The notes under the pieces are model-generated. The model made no database searches, was not told where the DNA came from, and was given only the letters and a program-made list of their open reading frames with translations. From the NCBI RefSeq assembly GCF_001428075.1, contig NZ_LMSI01000012.1, positions 192,507 through 256,506 of the forward strand: a stretch of 64,000 nucleotides of DNA, written 5' to 3'. This stretch comes from Arthrobacter sp. Soil764. Lineage in GTDB: Bacteria; Actinomycetota; Actinomycetes; Actinomycetales; Micrococcaceae. Position 1 is the first letter of the stretch. Each line of letters starts with the position of its first letter. Shown here in pieces: positions 1 through 9,220 of this stretch. Both the position numbers and the translations under genes were made by a program.

Positions 1-7
1 AATAGCC

Positions 8-712
8 ATGATTGAAGTCCAGAACCTGGTCCGCACCTTCAACTCCGGTGACCGCACCATCAAACCGGTCAACGACGTCAGCTTCGTCCTTGAACAGGGC
101 ACCCTGGCCTCGATCGTGGGCAAGAGCGGCAGCGGCAAGAGCACGCTGTTGTCCCTCCTTGGCGCACTGGACAAACCCACCAGCGGAGACGTCGTCGTCA
201 ATGGTGTCAGCCTGGCCGGCATGCCCGATGCAAAGCTGACCGAGTACCGCCGCCGGGACATCGGCTTCGTGTTCCAGCAGTTCAACCTGATTCCCAACCT
301 GTCCGCAGTGGACAACGTCATGCTCCCCATGGAATTCGCCGGAGTGCGCAAGGCGGCCAGGGCGCAGCGCGCCGGGGAGCTGCTGGAGCAGGTCCAGCTG
401 GATCCCTCCAAGCACGGGCGGCGCATTAACCGGCTCTCCGGCGGGGAGCAGCAGCGTGTGGCCATCGCCCGGGCGCTGGCCAACGAGCCCAAGCTGATCC
501 TCGCCGATGAGCCCACGGGCAACCTCGACGAGCAGACCGGTGACCACATCATCGAGCTCCTCAGCTCGCTAAGCCGCGACCATGCCACCACCATCCTGGT
601 GGTCACCCACGACCGGGCCCTGGCCAACAAGACGGACCGCCGGTTCCGCCTGCAGCAGGGCAAGCTGACGGAGGAGCCGGTCCGGGGCAGGGCGGTGGCG
701 GCCAACGTTTGA
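8..712 (+). CDS. ABC transporter ATP-binding protein, MacB/LolD type
   Basis: ATPase subunit of an ABC transporter that powers export or lipoprotein-type transport through a separate FtsX-like permease. The 234 residues show Walker A GKSGSGKST (38-46), Q-loop near 90, signature LSGGEQQ (143-149), Walker B LILADE (163-168) and the H-loop His201. The length and the NLDEQTG tail after Walker B fit the MacB/LolD family. The permease is not downstream, so it presumably lies upstream of the window edge in the same operon. A long hairpin follows the stop, so this is probably the last gene of its unit. The substrate cannot be inferred. Confidence 0.93.
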   Translation: MIEVQNLVRTFNSGDRTIKPVNDVSFVLEQGTLASIVGKSGSGKSTLLSLLGALDKPTSGDVVVNGVSLAGMPDAKLTEYRRRDIGFVFQQFNLIPNLSAVDNVMLPMEFAGVRKAARAQRAGELLEQVQLDPSKHGRRINRLSGGEQQRVAIARALANEPKLILADEPTGNLDEQTGDHIIELLSSLSRDHATTILVVTHDRALANKTDRRFRLQQGKLTEEPVRGRAVAANV

Positions 713-719
713 CACCAGT

Positions 720-772
720 CCAAGAGGGCCAAAGGATGAGGACAATCCCGTCCCATCTTTGGCCCCTCTTGG
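720..772 (+). terminator. Long hairpin after the ABC ATPase gene
   Basis: Arms 720-738 and 754-772 pair almost completely, with one bulged G on each side of the GCCAAAG core, around a 15-nt loop. It begins eight bases after the ATPase stop. There is no long T-run, so termination efficiency is uncertain. Confidence 0.6.
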
Positions 773-836
773 TCTCTTGGGCCGTCCCGCTGGAGGTTCC
801 CCGTGCCTCCCCCGCCGCTGTGACAGGATTGCAGCT

Positions 837-1907
837 ATGACTGCTCCCATCGCCACGCCATGGCTTTCCAGCCAACCCGACCAGGATCCTCGTTCTGCCA
901 CCGGTGCCCGCCTGCGTTGGGGAATCATCGCAACGGGCAGCATCGCCCGCGCCGTGTCGCAGGATCTCGCGCTGCTTGAAGACGCCGAACTGTATGCGGT
1001 CAGCTCCCGGACACAGGACACTGCCGACGCTTTTGCAGTGGCCTATGACTTTGCAAAGGCCTACGGGGACGACGGCGGTGTTCCCGGCTACCAGCGGCTG
1101 CTCGCCGATGACGCCGTGGACGTCGTCTACGTCGCCACGCCGCACGCACAGCACCACGAGATTGTCCTTGCCGCCCTTAACGCCGGCAAGCATGTGCTCT
1201 GCGAGAAGGCTTTCACCATCAACGCCCGTGAAGCATCGGAGCTCATCGACCTCGCCCGCAGCCGGGGGCTCTTCCTCATGGAGGCGGTATGGAGCCGGTT
1301 CCTGCCCTCGATGCAGCGGGCGTTCCAGATCGCAGCTTCGGGTGAACTGGGAGACATCCACTGGATCACCGCGGACCTCGGATTCCCGGCGCCGTACTCC
1401 CCCACAGCAAGGCTGTGGGCCCGGAAGGACGGCGGTGGCGCCTTGCTGGATTTGTCCGTCTACCCGCTCCTGTGGGCGCTGGGCACCCTTGGCTTTCCCC
1501 AGACCGTCAGCGCCACCGGCTTTGTCAACGATGACGGCGTGGACGCGCAGAACGCCATGACCCTTGGGTACAGCCACGCAGCCCAGGTGCAGCTCACCTC
1601 CTCGCTCCTGGCTCACGGTCCGCGCACGGCAACCGTCGCGGGGAGCCTGGGCTTCCTGCAGAGCGTCGGTTCCATCAACAACCCCCGTGAGCTCATCATC
1701 ACCAAAGGTTGGGAAGACCGCCGGACGGAAACCTTCGAGGTGGTGGGCAAGGGCTACGCATACGAACTGCGCGAAGTCATGCGGTGTGTCCAGCAGGGGC
1801 TGACGGAAAGTCCGGTCATGCCGCTTGAGGACACCCTGAACACCATGCGCCTGTTCGACGGCGTCCGCGCCCAGCTCGGTGTGAGCTACCCCAACGACGG
1901 CCATTAG
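837..1907 (+). CDS. Gfo/Idh/MocA family NAD(P)-dependent oxidoreductase
   Basis: Probably oxidises or reduces a sugar, inositol or trans-dihydrodiol-like substrate. An N-terminal Rossmann segment begins LRWGIIATGSIA (about residues 26-37). The family EKP stretch reads EKAFTINA here, so the usual Pro is replaced by Ala. The C-terminal half has the alpha/beta fold pattern of the family. I chose ATG 837 (356 aa): the frame stays open further upstream, but the extension is unlike the family and overlaps the upstream hairpin. There is no strong Shine-Dalgarno sequence. The gene stands alone and the substrate is unknown. Confidence 0.88.
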   Translation: MTAPIATPWLSSQPDQDPRSATGARLRWGIIATGSIARAVSQDLALLEDAELYAVSSRTQDTADAFAVAYDFAKAYGDDGGVPGYQRLLADDAVDVVYVATPHAQHHEIVLAALNAGKHVLCEKAFTINAREASELIDLARSRGLFLMEAVWSRFLPSMQRAFQIAASGELGDIHWITADLGFPAPYSPTARLWARKDGGGALLDLSVYPLLWALGTLGFPQTVSATGFVNDDGVDAQNAMTLGYSHAAQVQLTSSLLAHGPRTATVAGSLGFLQSVGSINNPRELIITKGWEDRRTETFEVVGKGYAYELREVMRCVQQGLTESPVMPLEDTLNTMRLFDGVRAQLGVSYPNDGH

Positions 1908-2036
1908 TGGCGCACGCCGCAAGGAAGTACGACGGCGGCAAGCCCGGCTTTCGCAGGACAGTCACGCATGTGACTTCCTGCTTTCGCCCGTGACACGTTG
2001 CGCGCTTTTTCGCGCCATTTGTAAAATCTCTTTATC

Positions 2037-2060
2037 GAAGTCTGGACTTGCAGCGACTTC
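2037..2060 (+). promoter_or_regulatory. Inverted repeat upstream of the envelope-protein genes
   Basis: GAAGTC (2037-2042) and GACTTC (2055-2060) form an inverted repeat with a 12-base spacer, 55 bases before the start at 2115. A TTGCAG hexamer lies between the arms. It could be an operator or part of a promoter. No regulator is implicated. Confidence 0.3.
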
Positions 2061-2114
2061 CGGTCATAGGCTCTAGGCAACATCGATTGCACTGATCACT
2101 GGGGGGTGGTACGC

Positions 2115-3086
2115 ATGGCTCGAACGAGTTCGCCATGGCGTGCCCTGCGCCCTATGATCCTTGCCGGAGCAGCCGCAGTTTCCTGGCTGACGCTTTCGTC
2201 AACGGGAGCATCCGCCGACTCCGGTCCTGACACCTCGTCGCTGCTCGGCAGCGCCACCAGCTCAGTTTCATCGCTGGTCCAGGATGTTGCGGACACGGTT
2301 TCGCCGGCTGCCGCAAGTTCTCCGGCCGGGGCTGCTGCAGGGCCCGGCTTGTTGCAGCCTGTGGTAACCCCGGTTTCCGGCCTGGCAGACAACCTGATTG
2401 CCGCCGTTCCCGTGATAGACCAGGTGGCTCCGGCGGGGACTGTTTCCGCGGCCTCCGCCCCTGTTGTTGAGCTTGCCGATAGCGTGACGGCCGGGGTGGC
2501 GGAGGTTGTTGTAACCCCTGCAGCCGAGGCCGTTCCGGTACTCGAGCCGGTGCTCCAACCCGTTGCTGACCTCCTGACCGGCACCGCCCAGCTGCCCCTC
2601 CCGCTTCCGGATCCGCCCGTAGACGCGGTGCCTGTGGGACTTCCTGAAGGCGTAATCCCTGATTCCGCGGCAGGCCAGAGCGCAGCCGTGGAAGCACTTC
2701 CAGATGTACCCCAGACGGCCGCGGAACCGAATGTTCCCGCGGAGCCGTCAGCAGCAGTGCAGGTTACGGGCAGCAAGCCGGGGTCGGAAGCGTCAGGTGC
2801 TGCAGTCCTGGCGGGCACTTCCGGCCTGCGGGCTGCAGTGCCTGTACCCTCTGACCCGTCTTATGAGCAGCCCCTTCCGGTTGACCCGGCCCCGCTGCCT
2901 GCCCAGGTTCCTGCCCCGGCATCGGGTGCGGGGAGTGGTGGGTCGTCCGGCGGCCCGTCCGGTGCCGTGGCATGGCTTAGCCGTTTCGGCTTTGGTTTTG
3001 AACGTCCGGGCGCTGTTCCCGCCATTGGGGCGACTGAACACGCTCCCGCGCCGGTGTCATTCGACCCCGGTTCTTCCCCTGACTAG
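2115..3086 (+). CDS. Secreted Ala/Val/Pro/Ser-rich protein of unknown function
   Basis: I do not recognise a domain. The 323-residue product opens with a Sec signal peptide (charged RALRP, hydrophobic stretch about 14-30, likely cleavage after ASA near 35). The rest is low-complexity, dominated by Ala, Val, Pro and Ser, and ends in a Gly/Ser/Pro-rich tail. No sorting motif or transmembrane tail is visible, so it is probably released or loosely wall-associated. ATG 2115 was chosen over GTG 2106 because GGGGGGTGG at 2101-2109 is a good ribosome site for it. It lies 91 bases upstream of the LANTG-anchored repeat protein and probably shares its transcript. Confidence 0.75.
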   Translation: MARTSSPWRALRPMILAGAAAVSWLTLSSTGASADSGPDTSSLLGSATSSVSSLVQDVADTVSPAAASSPAGAAAGPGLLQPVVTPVSGLADNLIAAVPVIDQVAPAGTVSAASAPVVELADSVTAGVAEVVVTPAAEAVPVLEPVLQPVADLLTGTAQLPLPLPDPPVDAVPVGLPEGVIPDSAAGQSAAVEALPDVPQTAAEPNVPAEPSAAVQVTGSKPGSEASGAAVLAGTSGLRAAVPVPSDPSYEQPLPVDPAPLPAQVPAPASGAGSGGSSGGPSGAVAWLSRFGFGFERPGAVPAIGATEHAPAPVSFDPGSSPD

Positions 3087-3177
3087 TTGAGGCACGGTGC
3101 CCGATATTGGGCAGCACGTGGCTTTACGGGCAGCTGACCTGCGCCCGAACAACCTCAACTTTTCAGGAGTATCCATC

Positions 3178-4515
3178 ATGAACTGCACTCTTCGCAGGGG
3201 GCTGCTGAGCACCCTCTTTGCCGGCGGCCTTCTGGCTTTCGGTTGCGCTGCTGCGAACGCAGCGGACACCACCAGCGGGACGGACCTTTCCGCCTCCGCC
3301 CTCATCTCGGCGGCGGCACCCGCTGAGTCGACGTCGTTGGGCATGCTGGGTGACCCAACGCCGGCCGGTTCAACGGGTGTCGCCGCCGCAGTGGACGTCA
3401 ACCTCGGCCTGGGAAGCACCGGCACGGGGGCAACGGACGCCACCACGGCAGACCTCGCCGTTGACGCAGCCGTAGACCTCGGCCTCGGCGGCATCACCAC
3501 CGACCCCGCCACCACCGAAACCACCGACCTGGCAGCCGCAGCCGACATCAACCTCGGACTCGGCGGCATCACCACCGATCCCGCCACCACCGAAACCACC
3601 GACCTGGCAGCCGCAGTGGACGTCAACCTCGGCCTGGGAGGCACCGGCACGGGGACCACGGACGCCGCCACGGCAGACCTCACCGCCGACGCGGCCGTAA
3701 ACCTGGGCCTCGGCAACGTCACTACCGACCCCGCCACCACCGGCACCACCGACCTGGCAGCCGCAGTGGACGTCAACCTCGGCCTCGGCAGCACCGGCAC
3801 GGGGACCACGGACGCCACCACCGCAGACCTCACCGCCGACGCAGCCGTAGACCTCGGCCTCGGCGGCATCACGACCGGTGATACCACTGGGCTTGGCACC
3901 ACGGTTGATGCAGCCCTCGACCTCGCCATTGGCGGTGTCACCAACGGTGATACGGCAAGTGGAGTCGACGCAGTGGTTGACCTTGGAGCTGGTCTGGGTA
4001 CCGGAACTGCAGGAACCGGCGGATTGGATGCTGCTGTGGACCTGGGCGTTGACCTGGGTATCGGACTCGGTAGTGACAGCAGCACCGGCACCCCGGGCAC
4101 GAACGCACCCGGCACCACTGACCCTGGAACCGCCAATCCGGGAGACGGTACCAGCGGGGACACCGGCACGCTTGATCCGGGAACCAGTGCCCCAGGTACC
4201 GGTACCCCGGGTTCAGGTGACCCTGCCGGCAACGGCGGCACCACTACCGGCGATGATTCCGCAAACGGCAACGACGGCACCGCAGGCAGCGGCAACTTCA
4301 CCGCGGCCCCGGCAGGTTCCACCGCGGTAAGCGGAGCCATCGCCACGGTTACTGCACCCCGCAGCACTCCGGCCAGCGGCAGCCCTGCCCTTGCCACTAC
4401 GGGTTCTGCCCACACCGGCCTGGCCAACACCGGCTGGGACGGATCGCTGGTTCCCCTGGCCCTGCTGCTCCTGGCAGGCGGACTCCTGATGCTCCGCAAG
4501 CGCAAGGTCTCCTAG
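3178..4515 (+). CDS. LANTG-anchored surface protein with 25-residue repeats
   Basis: Predicted cell-wall protein of 445 aa. The signal peptide covers about residues 1-30 (cleavage near ANA-AD). Seven near-identical 25-residue repeats with the core VDLGLGG follow (about 72-246), then degenerate copies, a Gly/Thr/Pro/Asp-rich stalk (about 300-395) and a C-terminal sorting signal. That signal is LANTG (about 415-419), a hydrophobic helix and the basic tail RKRK. LAxTG motifs are typical substrates of class E sortases in actinobacteria; no sortase is in the window. GTG 3097 is also in frame, but ATG 3178 directly precedes the signal peptide. The function of the repeat domain is unknown. The Ser/Thr kinase lies downstream. 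Confidence 0.85.
   Translation: MNCTLRRGLLSTLFAGGLLAFGCAAANAADTTSGTDLSASALISAAAPAESTSLGMLGDPTPAGSTGVAAAVDVNLGLGSTGTGATDATTADLAVDAAVDLGLGGITTDPATTETTDLAAAADINLGLGGITTDPATTETTDLAAAVDVNLGLGGTGTGTTDAATADLTADAAVNLGLGNVTTDPATTGTTDLAAAVDVNLGLGSTGTGTTDATTADLTADAAVDLGLGGITTGDTTGLGTTVDAALDLAIGGVTNGDTASGVDAVVDLGAGLGTGTAGTGGLDAAVDLGVDLGIGLGSDSSTGTPGTNAPGTTDPGTANPGDGTSGDTGTLDPGTSAPGTGTPGSGDPAGNGGTTTGDDSANGNDGTAGSGNFTAAPAGSTAVSGAIATVTAPRSTPASGSPALATTGSAHTGLANTGWDGSLVPLALLLLAGGLLMLRKRKVS
3391..3915 (+). repeat. Tandem 75-bp coding repeat (7 units)
   Basis: GTGGACGTCAACCTCGGCCT starts at 3391 and recurs at 3616 and 3766, and related units start at 3466, 3541, 3691 and 3841, an exact 75-base period that encodes 25 residues. 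Two unit types occur: one with a GTGTGATD-like middle and one with TTDPATTETTD. Near-identity at DNA level suggests recent expansion or gene conversion. Confidence 0.9.
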
Positions 4516-4728
4516 AAACATCAAGGTAGTAGCGGAAACCGCCCGCATACGCGCCTGAAGCGGCAGCATTCAGCGGGCTGACGAAAGGAGGACCCGACAC
4601 AAGAAACCAAGCAAACAGTACAAACATGTCTTCAGCACACATGTCCTTGTAGCCGATGGTCCGGCGGCGAAGGTAGTTGAAATCGCCGCCGGGCCGTCGA
4701 CGTGCGCCAGGCGAAAGGCTAGTTCAAT

Positions 4729-4757
4729 CGTTGGTTTAACCGGTCCCCCCGTATAAT
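4729..4757 (+). promoter_or_regulatory. Probable promoter of the protein kinase gene
   Basis: A perfect TATAAT (4752-4757) has a weak -35 upstream: CGTTGG at 4729 with a 17-base spacer, or TTGGTT at 4731 with 15. The predicted start site near 4764 gives a leader of about 35 bases, with GGGAGGA before ATG 4799. It is the most consensus-like -10 I noticed in the window. Confidence 0.6.
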
Positions 4758-4798
4758 TTGAGGTACGACAGTGCCGCAGAGCACCGGGAGGAACGGTC

Positions 4799-6061
4799 AT
4801 GGTGGCGGAATCGCCTAGCTCCATCAAGAATGAAGTTGTCGGCGGTCGCTACCGTTTGGGCGAAGTTGTAGGCCGCGGCGGAATGTCATCGGTGTACTGC
4901 GCCCTCGATGAAAAACTGGGCCGTGACGTGGCGTTGAAACTCTTCGCCCCGCAGGCACCGGATGCGGACGAGCTCAAGCGGCAGGAAGCCGAAATCCAGC
5001 TCCTTGCCACCCTGAACCATCCGGGCCTCGTGACGCTCTTCGATGCCGGAATCGATGACCGTATTCCGGACGAGCCCCGCCCCTTCCTGACCATGGAACT
5101 CGTCGAGGGCCAGGACCTGCGCAGCCGCATCCGGCACAGCAGGGTGCCGCTGGAGGAGCTGTCCGTCATCGGCGCCGGCGTCGCCGACGCACTGGCATAC
5201 GTGCATGGCCTGGGCATCATCCACCGCGATATCAAACCGGGGAACATCCTCCTGGTCCAGATCCGCCCCGGCGAGCCGCTGAGGCCCAAGCTCACGGACT
5301 TCGGCATCGCCAGGATCGTGGATTCCACCCGCCTCACAGCCACCGGCACCATGGTAGGCACGGCTGCCTATCTCAGTCCCGAGCAGGCCCTCGGCAAACC
5401 ACTGTCTTCAGCCACGGACATCTACTCCCTGGGTCTGGTGCTGCTGGAGTGCATCAAGGGCACCGTTGAGTATCCGGGCAGTGCAGTGGAATCCGCCGTT
5501 GCCCGGCTCCACCGCGCCCCGGAAATCCCCGACGACGTCCCCGCGGAATGGGCCGACCTCATTCGTTCCATGACTGCCATCGAGCCGCTGGAACGGCCGG
5601 CAGCCGCTGACATTGAGACGGCGCTGCGCCAGGCCCTGGTTTCGCCAGCATCAACGCCCGGCGAACTGGTACCGGAAACCACGCGTGTACTTCCGGCCAT
5701 GCCCTTCCACCCGCCCTCCATCACTGCCGAAGAATCGGTGGAAGAGGTGCGCGAAGCCGCAGCAGCCGCGGACGCTGAAGAGCCAGCACCCGGCGGCCGG
5801 CCTGCCGCCCCACCGTCTGGTTCCGGAGCGGCAGCTTCCGGAGCCGGCCTGTCCACCGGCAAGGCTCCCCGCAAATCCCGCCTGTCCCGGACCCAACGGA
5901 TCTGGCTGGCCGTCGTGCTCGGTGTCCTGGTGATTGCTGCAGCCGCCGCTGCGGTGATGATGAGCCTCTCCGCCCAGCCGGCCGACGTCGTCCCTTACCC
6001 CACCGTGACCGGTGTGCTGGGCGACCATCTGCAGGAACTCCAGAAGAGTGTTGAGCCGTGA
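4799..6061 (+). CDS. Membrane-anchored Ser/Thr protein kinase (PknB-like catalytic domain)
   Basis: Phosphorylates proteins on Ser/Thr from the cytoplasmic face of the membrane. The 420 residues contain the glycine loop GRGGMSSVY (25-33), ATP-anchoring Lys47 in VALK, catalytic HRDIKPGN (142-149), DFG (167-169) and the APE-equivalent SPE (193-195), so it should be active. A Pro/Ala-rich linker (about 280-365) leads to one transmembrane helix (about 372-393) and an outer tail of only about 27 residues. There are no PASTA sensor repeats, unlike PknB. GGGAGGA precedes the start. The stop overlaps the next gene by four bases (GTGA), so the lipoprotein is translationally coupled and may be a partner. 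Confidence 0.93.
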   Translation: MVAESPSSIKNEVVGGRYRLGEVVGRGGMSSVYCALDEKLGRDVALKLFAPQAPDADELKRQEAEIQLLATLNHPGLVTLFDAGIDDRIPDEPRPFLTMELVEGQDLRSRIRHSRVPLEELSVIGAGVADALAYVHGLGIIHRDIKPGNILLVQIRPGEPLRPKLTDFGIARIVDSTRLTATGTMVGTAAYLSPEQALGKPLSSATDIYSLGLVLLECIKGTVEYPGSAVESAVARLHRAPEIPDDVPAEWADLIRSMTAIEPLERPAAADIETALRQALVSPASTPGELVPETTRVLPAMPFHPPSITAEESVEEVREAAAAADAEEPAPGGRPAAPPSGSGAAASGAGLSTGKAPRKSRLSRTQRIWLAVVLGVLVIAAAAAAVMMSLSAQPADVVPYPTVTGVLGDHLQELQKSVEP

Positions 6062-6579
6062 CCTTGCGGTATGCCATGCGCGGCCGGATGGTCCTGGCCT
6101 GCTCGGCGGCCCTCCTGGCGGCGGGTTTGCTCAGCGCGTGCGCCGGACCAGGGAGCGGGCTTAAGCGCGAGGCCGCGGCACAACTCCAGGCGCGGGTGCT
6201 GGAAGTGACCCAGGCGTCGTCCCAAAATGATCCGGCAACGGCACTGAAGTCGCTGGAGGGTCTTGAGGCGGACCTCTCGGCGCTGCAGGAAAAGGGCCAG
6301 TTGTCCGAGGAACGGCGCCGAAGCATCACCACCGTGGCCACCGCTGTCCGTGCGGACCTCAAGGAAGCCGTCGACGCACAGCAGGCGGCAGCCAGGGCCG
6401 CCGAGGAGGCCCGGGCCGCCGCCGGCCAGGCAGCTGAGAGTCCCTCCCCCAGCGCCGAGGTGCCCGCACCCCAGCCAGCCCCCGCGCCGGCGCCCGCGCC
6501 GGCCCAAGGCAATGCGGGTGGAAACGGTGCCGACGCCGGCAAGAACAACAACGGCGACAAGGGTAAGGGCAAGGACTAG
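6058..6579 (+). CDS. Small lipoprotein coupled to the protein kinase
   Basis: Predicted exported lipoprotein of 173 aa with lipobox LLSAC (Cys28 after a hydrophobic stretch). Residues about 32-130 are helix-prone and rich in Ala, Glu and Gln, possibly coiled coil. A Pro/Ala segment with repeated PAPAPAPA follows, then a Gly/Asn/Lys tail. GTG 6058 overlaps the kinase stop; ATG 6082 is an in-frame alternative that keeps the signal peptide. Its position suggests it could sense envelope conditions for the kinase or be its substrate; this is inference. A strong bidirectional terminator follows. Confidence 0.8.
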   Translation: MTLRYAMRGRMVLACSAALLAAGLLSACAGPGSGLKREAAAQLQARVLEVTQASSQNDPATALKSLEGLEADLSALQEKGQLSEERRRSITTVATAVRADLKEAVDAQQAAARAAEEARAAAGQAAESPSPSAEVPAPQPAPAPAPAPAQGNAGGNGADAGKNNNGDKGKGKD

Positions 6580-6601
6580 CCCCGGTACGAAGCGCATAAA
6601 A

Positions 6602-6641
6602 AAGAGGCGGTGCTCCGGACTGATCCGGAGCACCGCCTCTT
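6602..6641. terminator. Bidirectional rho-independent terminator
   Basis: A perfect 18-bp stem (6602-6619 with 6624-6641) has a four-base loop and A/T runs on both flanks. It separates the convergent kinase/lipoprotein and icd units and should terminate both. Confidence 0.92.
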
Positions 6642-6671
6642 TTCGCAGCTGCCGCAGCAGCGGCGTTGATG

Positions 6672-8891
6672 CTAGGCCAGGCTGGCGATGACCTCGTTGA
6701 GGGTGGCAGAAGGACGCATCACGGCCGAAGCCTTGGCGTCCTCCGGGTGGTAGTATCCGCCGATGTCCACGGGTGAGCCCTGGACCTTGGCCAGCTCGCC
6801 CACGATCGTTTCCTCCTTGGCGGAAAGCTCGTTGGCGACGGAACTGAATGCGGCGGCCAGGTCGGCGTCGTCCGTCTGCTTGGCCAGCTCCTCCGCCCAG
6901 TAGCGGGCCAGGAAGTAGTGGCTGCCACGGTTGTCCAGCTCGCCCACGCGGCGGCTCGGGGACTTGTTCTCCAGCAGGAACGTGCCGGTGGCGCGGTCCA
7001 GGGTATCGGCCAGGACCTGTGCGCGGGCGTTGCCCGTGGTGGTGGCCAGGTGTTCGAAGCTGACGGCCAGTGCCAGGAATTCACCCAGGCTGTCCCAGCG
7101 GAGGTGGTTTTCCTTGAGCAGCTGCTGGACGTGCTTCGGGGCGGAACCGCCGGCACCGGTCTCGAAGAGTCCACCGCCGTTCATCAGCGGAACAACCGAG
7201 AGCATCTTGGCGCTGGTGCCCAGTTCCAGGATGGGGAACAGGTCCGTGAGGTAGTCGCGGAGCACGTTGCCGGTGACGGAGATGGTGTCCTCGCCCTTAC
7301 GGATGCGCTCAAGGGTGAAGGCGATGGCGTTGACCGGGGACATGATCTGGATGTCCAGGCCCTCGGTGTCGTGCTCCTTCAGGTACTCGTTGACCTTGGC
7401 GATGAGGTTGGCGTCGTGCGCGCGTTCCTCATCCAGCCAGAACACGGCCGGGGTCTGGGAGGCGCGGGCGCGGGTAACGGCCAGCTTGACCCAGTCGCGG
7501 ATGGGGGCGTCCTTGGTCTGGCAGGCACGCCAGATGTCGCCTTCGGCCACCTCGTGCTCGATCAGGACGTTGCCTGCAGCGTCCACGATCTGGACCTTGC
7601 CGGCTTCCTGGATCTCGAAGGTCTTGTCGTGGCTGCCGTATTCCTCGGCTGCCTGCGCCATGAGGCCAACGTTCGGCACGGTGCCCATGGTGGTGGGGTC
7701 GTAGGCACCGTTGGCGCGGCAGTCATCGATGACCACCTGGTAGATGCCGGCGTAGGAGCTGTCCGGCAGGACGGCCAGAGTGTCTGCTTCCTTGCCGTCC
7801 GGGCCCCACATGTGGCCGGAGCTGCGGATCATGGCAGGCATGGAGGCGTCCACGATGACGTCGCTGGGGACATTCAGGGTGGTGATGCCCTTGTCCGAGT
7901 CCACCATAGCCAGGGCGGGACCGTCGTCCAGGCCCTTCTTGATGAGGTTCTGGACGCCGTCGCGGACGTCCTCGGGCAGATCCTCGAGGCTGCTGAGGAT
8001 GGCGGCGAGGCCGTTGTTCGGGCTGATGCCCGCGGCCGAGAGCTGCTTGCCGTAGGTATCGAAGAGTTCGGTGAAGTAGGCCTTGACCACGTGGCCGAAG
8101 ATGATGGGGTCCGACACCTTCATCATGGTGGCCTTCAGGTGCGCGGAGAACAGCACGCCTTCTTCCTTGGCGCGGGCAACCTGGGCCTTCAGGAATTCAT
8201 CCAGGGCGGCGGCGCGCATCACGGTGCCGTCGATGACCTCGCCGGCCAGCACGGGGAAAGCCTTCTTCAGGACCTTCACCGAGCCGTCTTCGCGGACCAG
8301 CTGGATGGCGATGGTCCCCTCGGACTCGATGATGACGGACTTCTCATTGGAGCGGAAGTCGTCCTGGCCCATGGTGGCCACGTTGGTCTTGGAGTCAGGG
8401 GTCCAGGCGCCCATGGAGTGCGGGTTCTGGCGCGCGTAGTTCTTGACGGACAGCGGCGCACGCCGGTCCGAGTTGCCTTCGCGCAGGACCGGGTTCACGG
8501 CCGAGCCCTTGATCTTGTCGTAGCGCGAGCGGACGGCGGTTTCCTCATCAGAGGAAGGGTTGTCCGGGTAATCCGGCAGCGCGTAGCCCTGGCCCTGGAG
8601 TTCGGCGATGGCTGCCTTCAGCTGCGGGATGGAAGCACTGATGTTGGGCAGCTTGATGATGTTGGCTTCAGGCGTCTTCGCCAGCTCACCGAGTTCAGCA
8701 AGGGCGTCGCCGATCTGCTGCTCGGGGGTCAGGTAATCACCGAACTGGGCAATGATGCGGCCGGCGAGCGAAATGTCGCGGGTCTCCACCTCCACACCTG
8801 CTGTCGAAGCGAACGCCTCGATGATTGGCAGGAACGAATAGGTAGCCAGCATCGGCGCTTCGTCGGTGTGGGTGTAGATAATCTTGGACAT
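6672..8891 (-). CDS. icd: Isocitrate dehydrogenase (NADP+), monomeric type
   Basis: Converts isocitrate to 2-oxoglutarate, CO2 and NADPH in the TCA cycle in the cytosol. The 739-residue length and the N-terminus beginning [13 protein letters not shown] are characteristic of the 80-kDa monomeric IDH-II family found in Corynebacterium and Arthrobacter, not the dimeric enzyme. Family blocks such as [14 protein letters not shown] and the [17 protein letters not shown] region are intact, so there is no sign of decay. The start is ATG 8891, preceded by AGGGAG. It stands alone between a strong terminator and a 330-bp divergent spacer. Confidence 0.97.
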   Translation of the reverse strand: MSKIIYTHTDEAPMLATYSFLPIIEAFASTAGVEVETRDISLAGRIIAQFGDYLTPEQQIGDALAELGELAKTPEANIIKLPNISASIPQLKAAIAELQGQGYALPDYPDNPSSDEETAVRSRYDKIKGSAVNPVLREGNSDRRAPLSVKNYARQNPHSMGAWTPDSKTNVATMGQDDFRSNEKSVIIESEGTIAIQLVREDGSVKVLKKAFPVLAGEVIDGTVMRAAALDEFLKAQVARAKEEGVLFSAHLKATMMKVSDPIIFGHVVKAYFTELFDTYGKQLSAAGISPNNGLAAILSSLEDLPEDVRDGVQNLIKKGLDDGPALAMVDSDKGITTLNVPSDVIVDASMPAMIRSSGHMWGPDGKEADTLAVLPDSSYAGIYQVVIDDCRANGAYDPTTMGTVPNVGLMAQAAEEYGSHDKTFEIQEAGKVQIVDAAGNVLIEHEVAEGDIWRACQTKDAPIRDWVKLAVTRARASQTPAVFWLDEERAHDANLIAKVNEYLKEHDTEGLDIQIMSPVNAIAFTLERIRKGEDTISVTGNVLRDYLTDLFPILELGTSAKMLSVVPLMNGGGLFETGAGGSAPKHVQQLLKENHLRWDSLGEFLALAVSFEHLATTTGNARAQVLADTLDRATGTFLLENKSPSRRVGELDNRGSHYFLARYWAEELAKQTDDADLAAAFSSVANELSAKEETIVGELAKVQGSPVDIGGYYHPEDAKASAVMRPSATLNEVIASLA

Positions 8892-9220
8892 GCGCGGGCG
8901 TCTCCCTGTGGGTCGGCTTGGTTGTGAAAATTCGGTCTATTTCACCATGTACAACTTACCCGAGGAGGCCGGTTTGAACCGTACCGGAGTCCCAGCGTTA
9001 CCCCTGCGATGGGCAGGATTACAGCGATGGAGAACGTACGACGGCGGCAGGAACCTGCGTGCACTGCTCGCCAGGGCGTCCGTCCGGGTTGGCCGCTTCT
9101 AGCGGCGGGGCGGCCATACATGATACGTCACTACTATTTACAAAACTGTCATGAAGGGGATAAATTCGCAGGGTCACACTCGGCTTTTCCAGGCCTTTTC
9201 CCCGTTCAGACAGGACAACA
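8892..9220. other. Divergent spacer between icd and the protease gene
   Basis: No gene is supported here. It must hold the icd promoter (minus strand, AT-richer around 8925-8960) and the protease promoter. ORFs crossing it lack ribosome sites and codon bias. Confidence 0.6.
9137..9164 (+). promoter_or_regulatory. Candidate promoter of the secreted protease
   Basis: TTTACA (9137-9142) and GATAAA (9159-9164) are 16 bases apart in an unusually AT-rich patch. Transcription would start near 9171, 50 bases before ATG 9221. Confidence 0.45.

Noticed and set aside
603..1922. 439-codon minus-strand frame over the Gfo/Idh/MocA gene
   Set aside because: Shadow of the plus-strand gene; composition is typical of frame-shifted high-GC sequence.
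3178..4515. Reading the 25-residue repeats as RTX calcium repeats
   Set aside because: RTX nonamers need GGxGxDxUx; the units here have LGLGG without the Asp spacing, so the calcium-binding label is not justified.
4584..4660. AAAGGAGG sequence that looks like a perfect ribosome site
   Set aside because: No start codon lies at a workable distance and the first ATG nearby opens only a few codons, so I do not call a gene.
6918..8927. 669-codon open frame antisense to icd
   Set aside because: It lies entirely over the clearly real icd gene. Long antisense frames are expected where third positions are strongly G/C, and it lacks a ribosome site and any recognisable domain.
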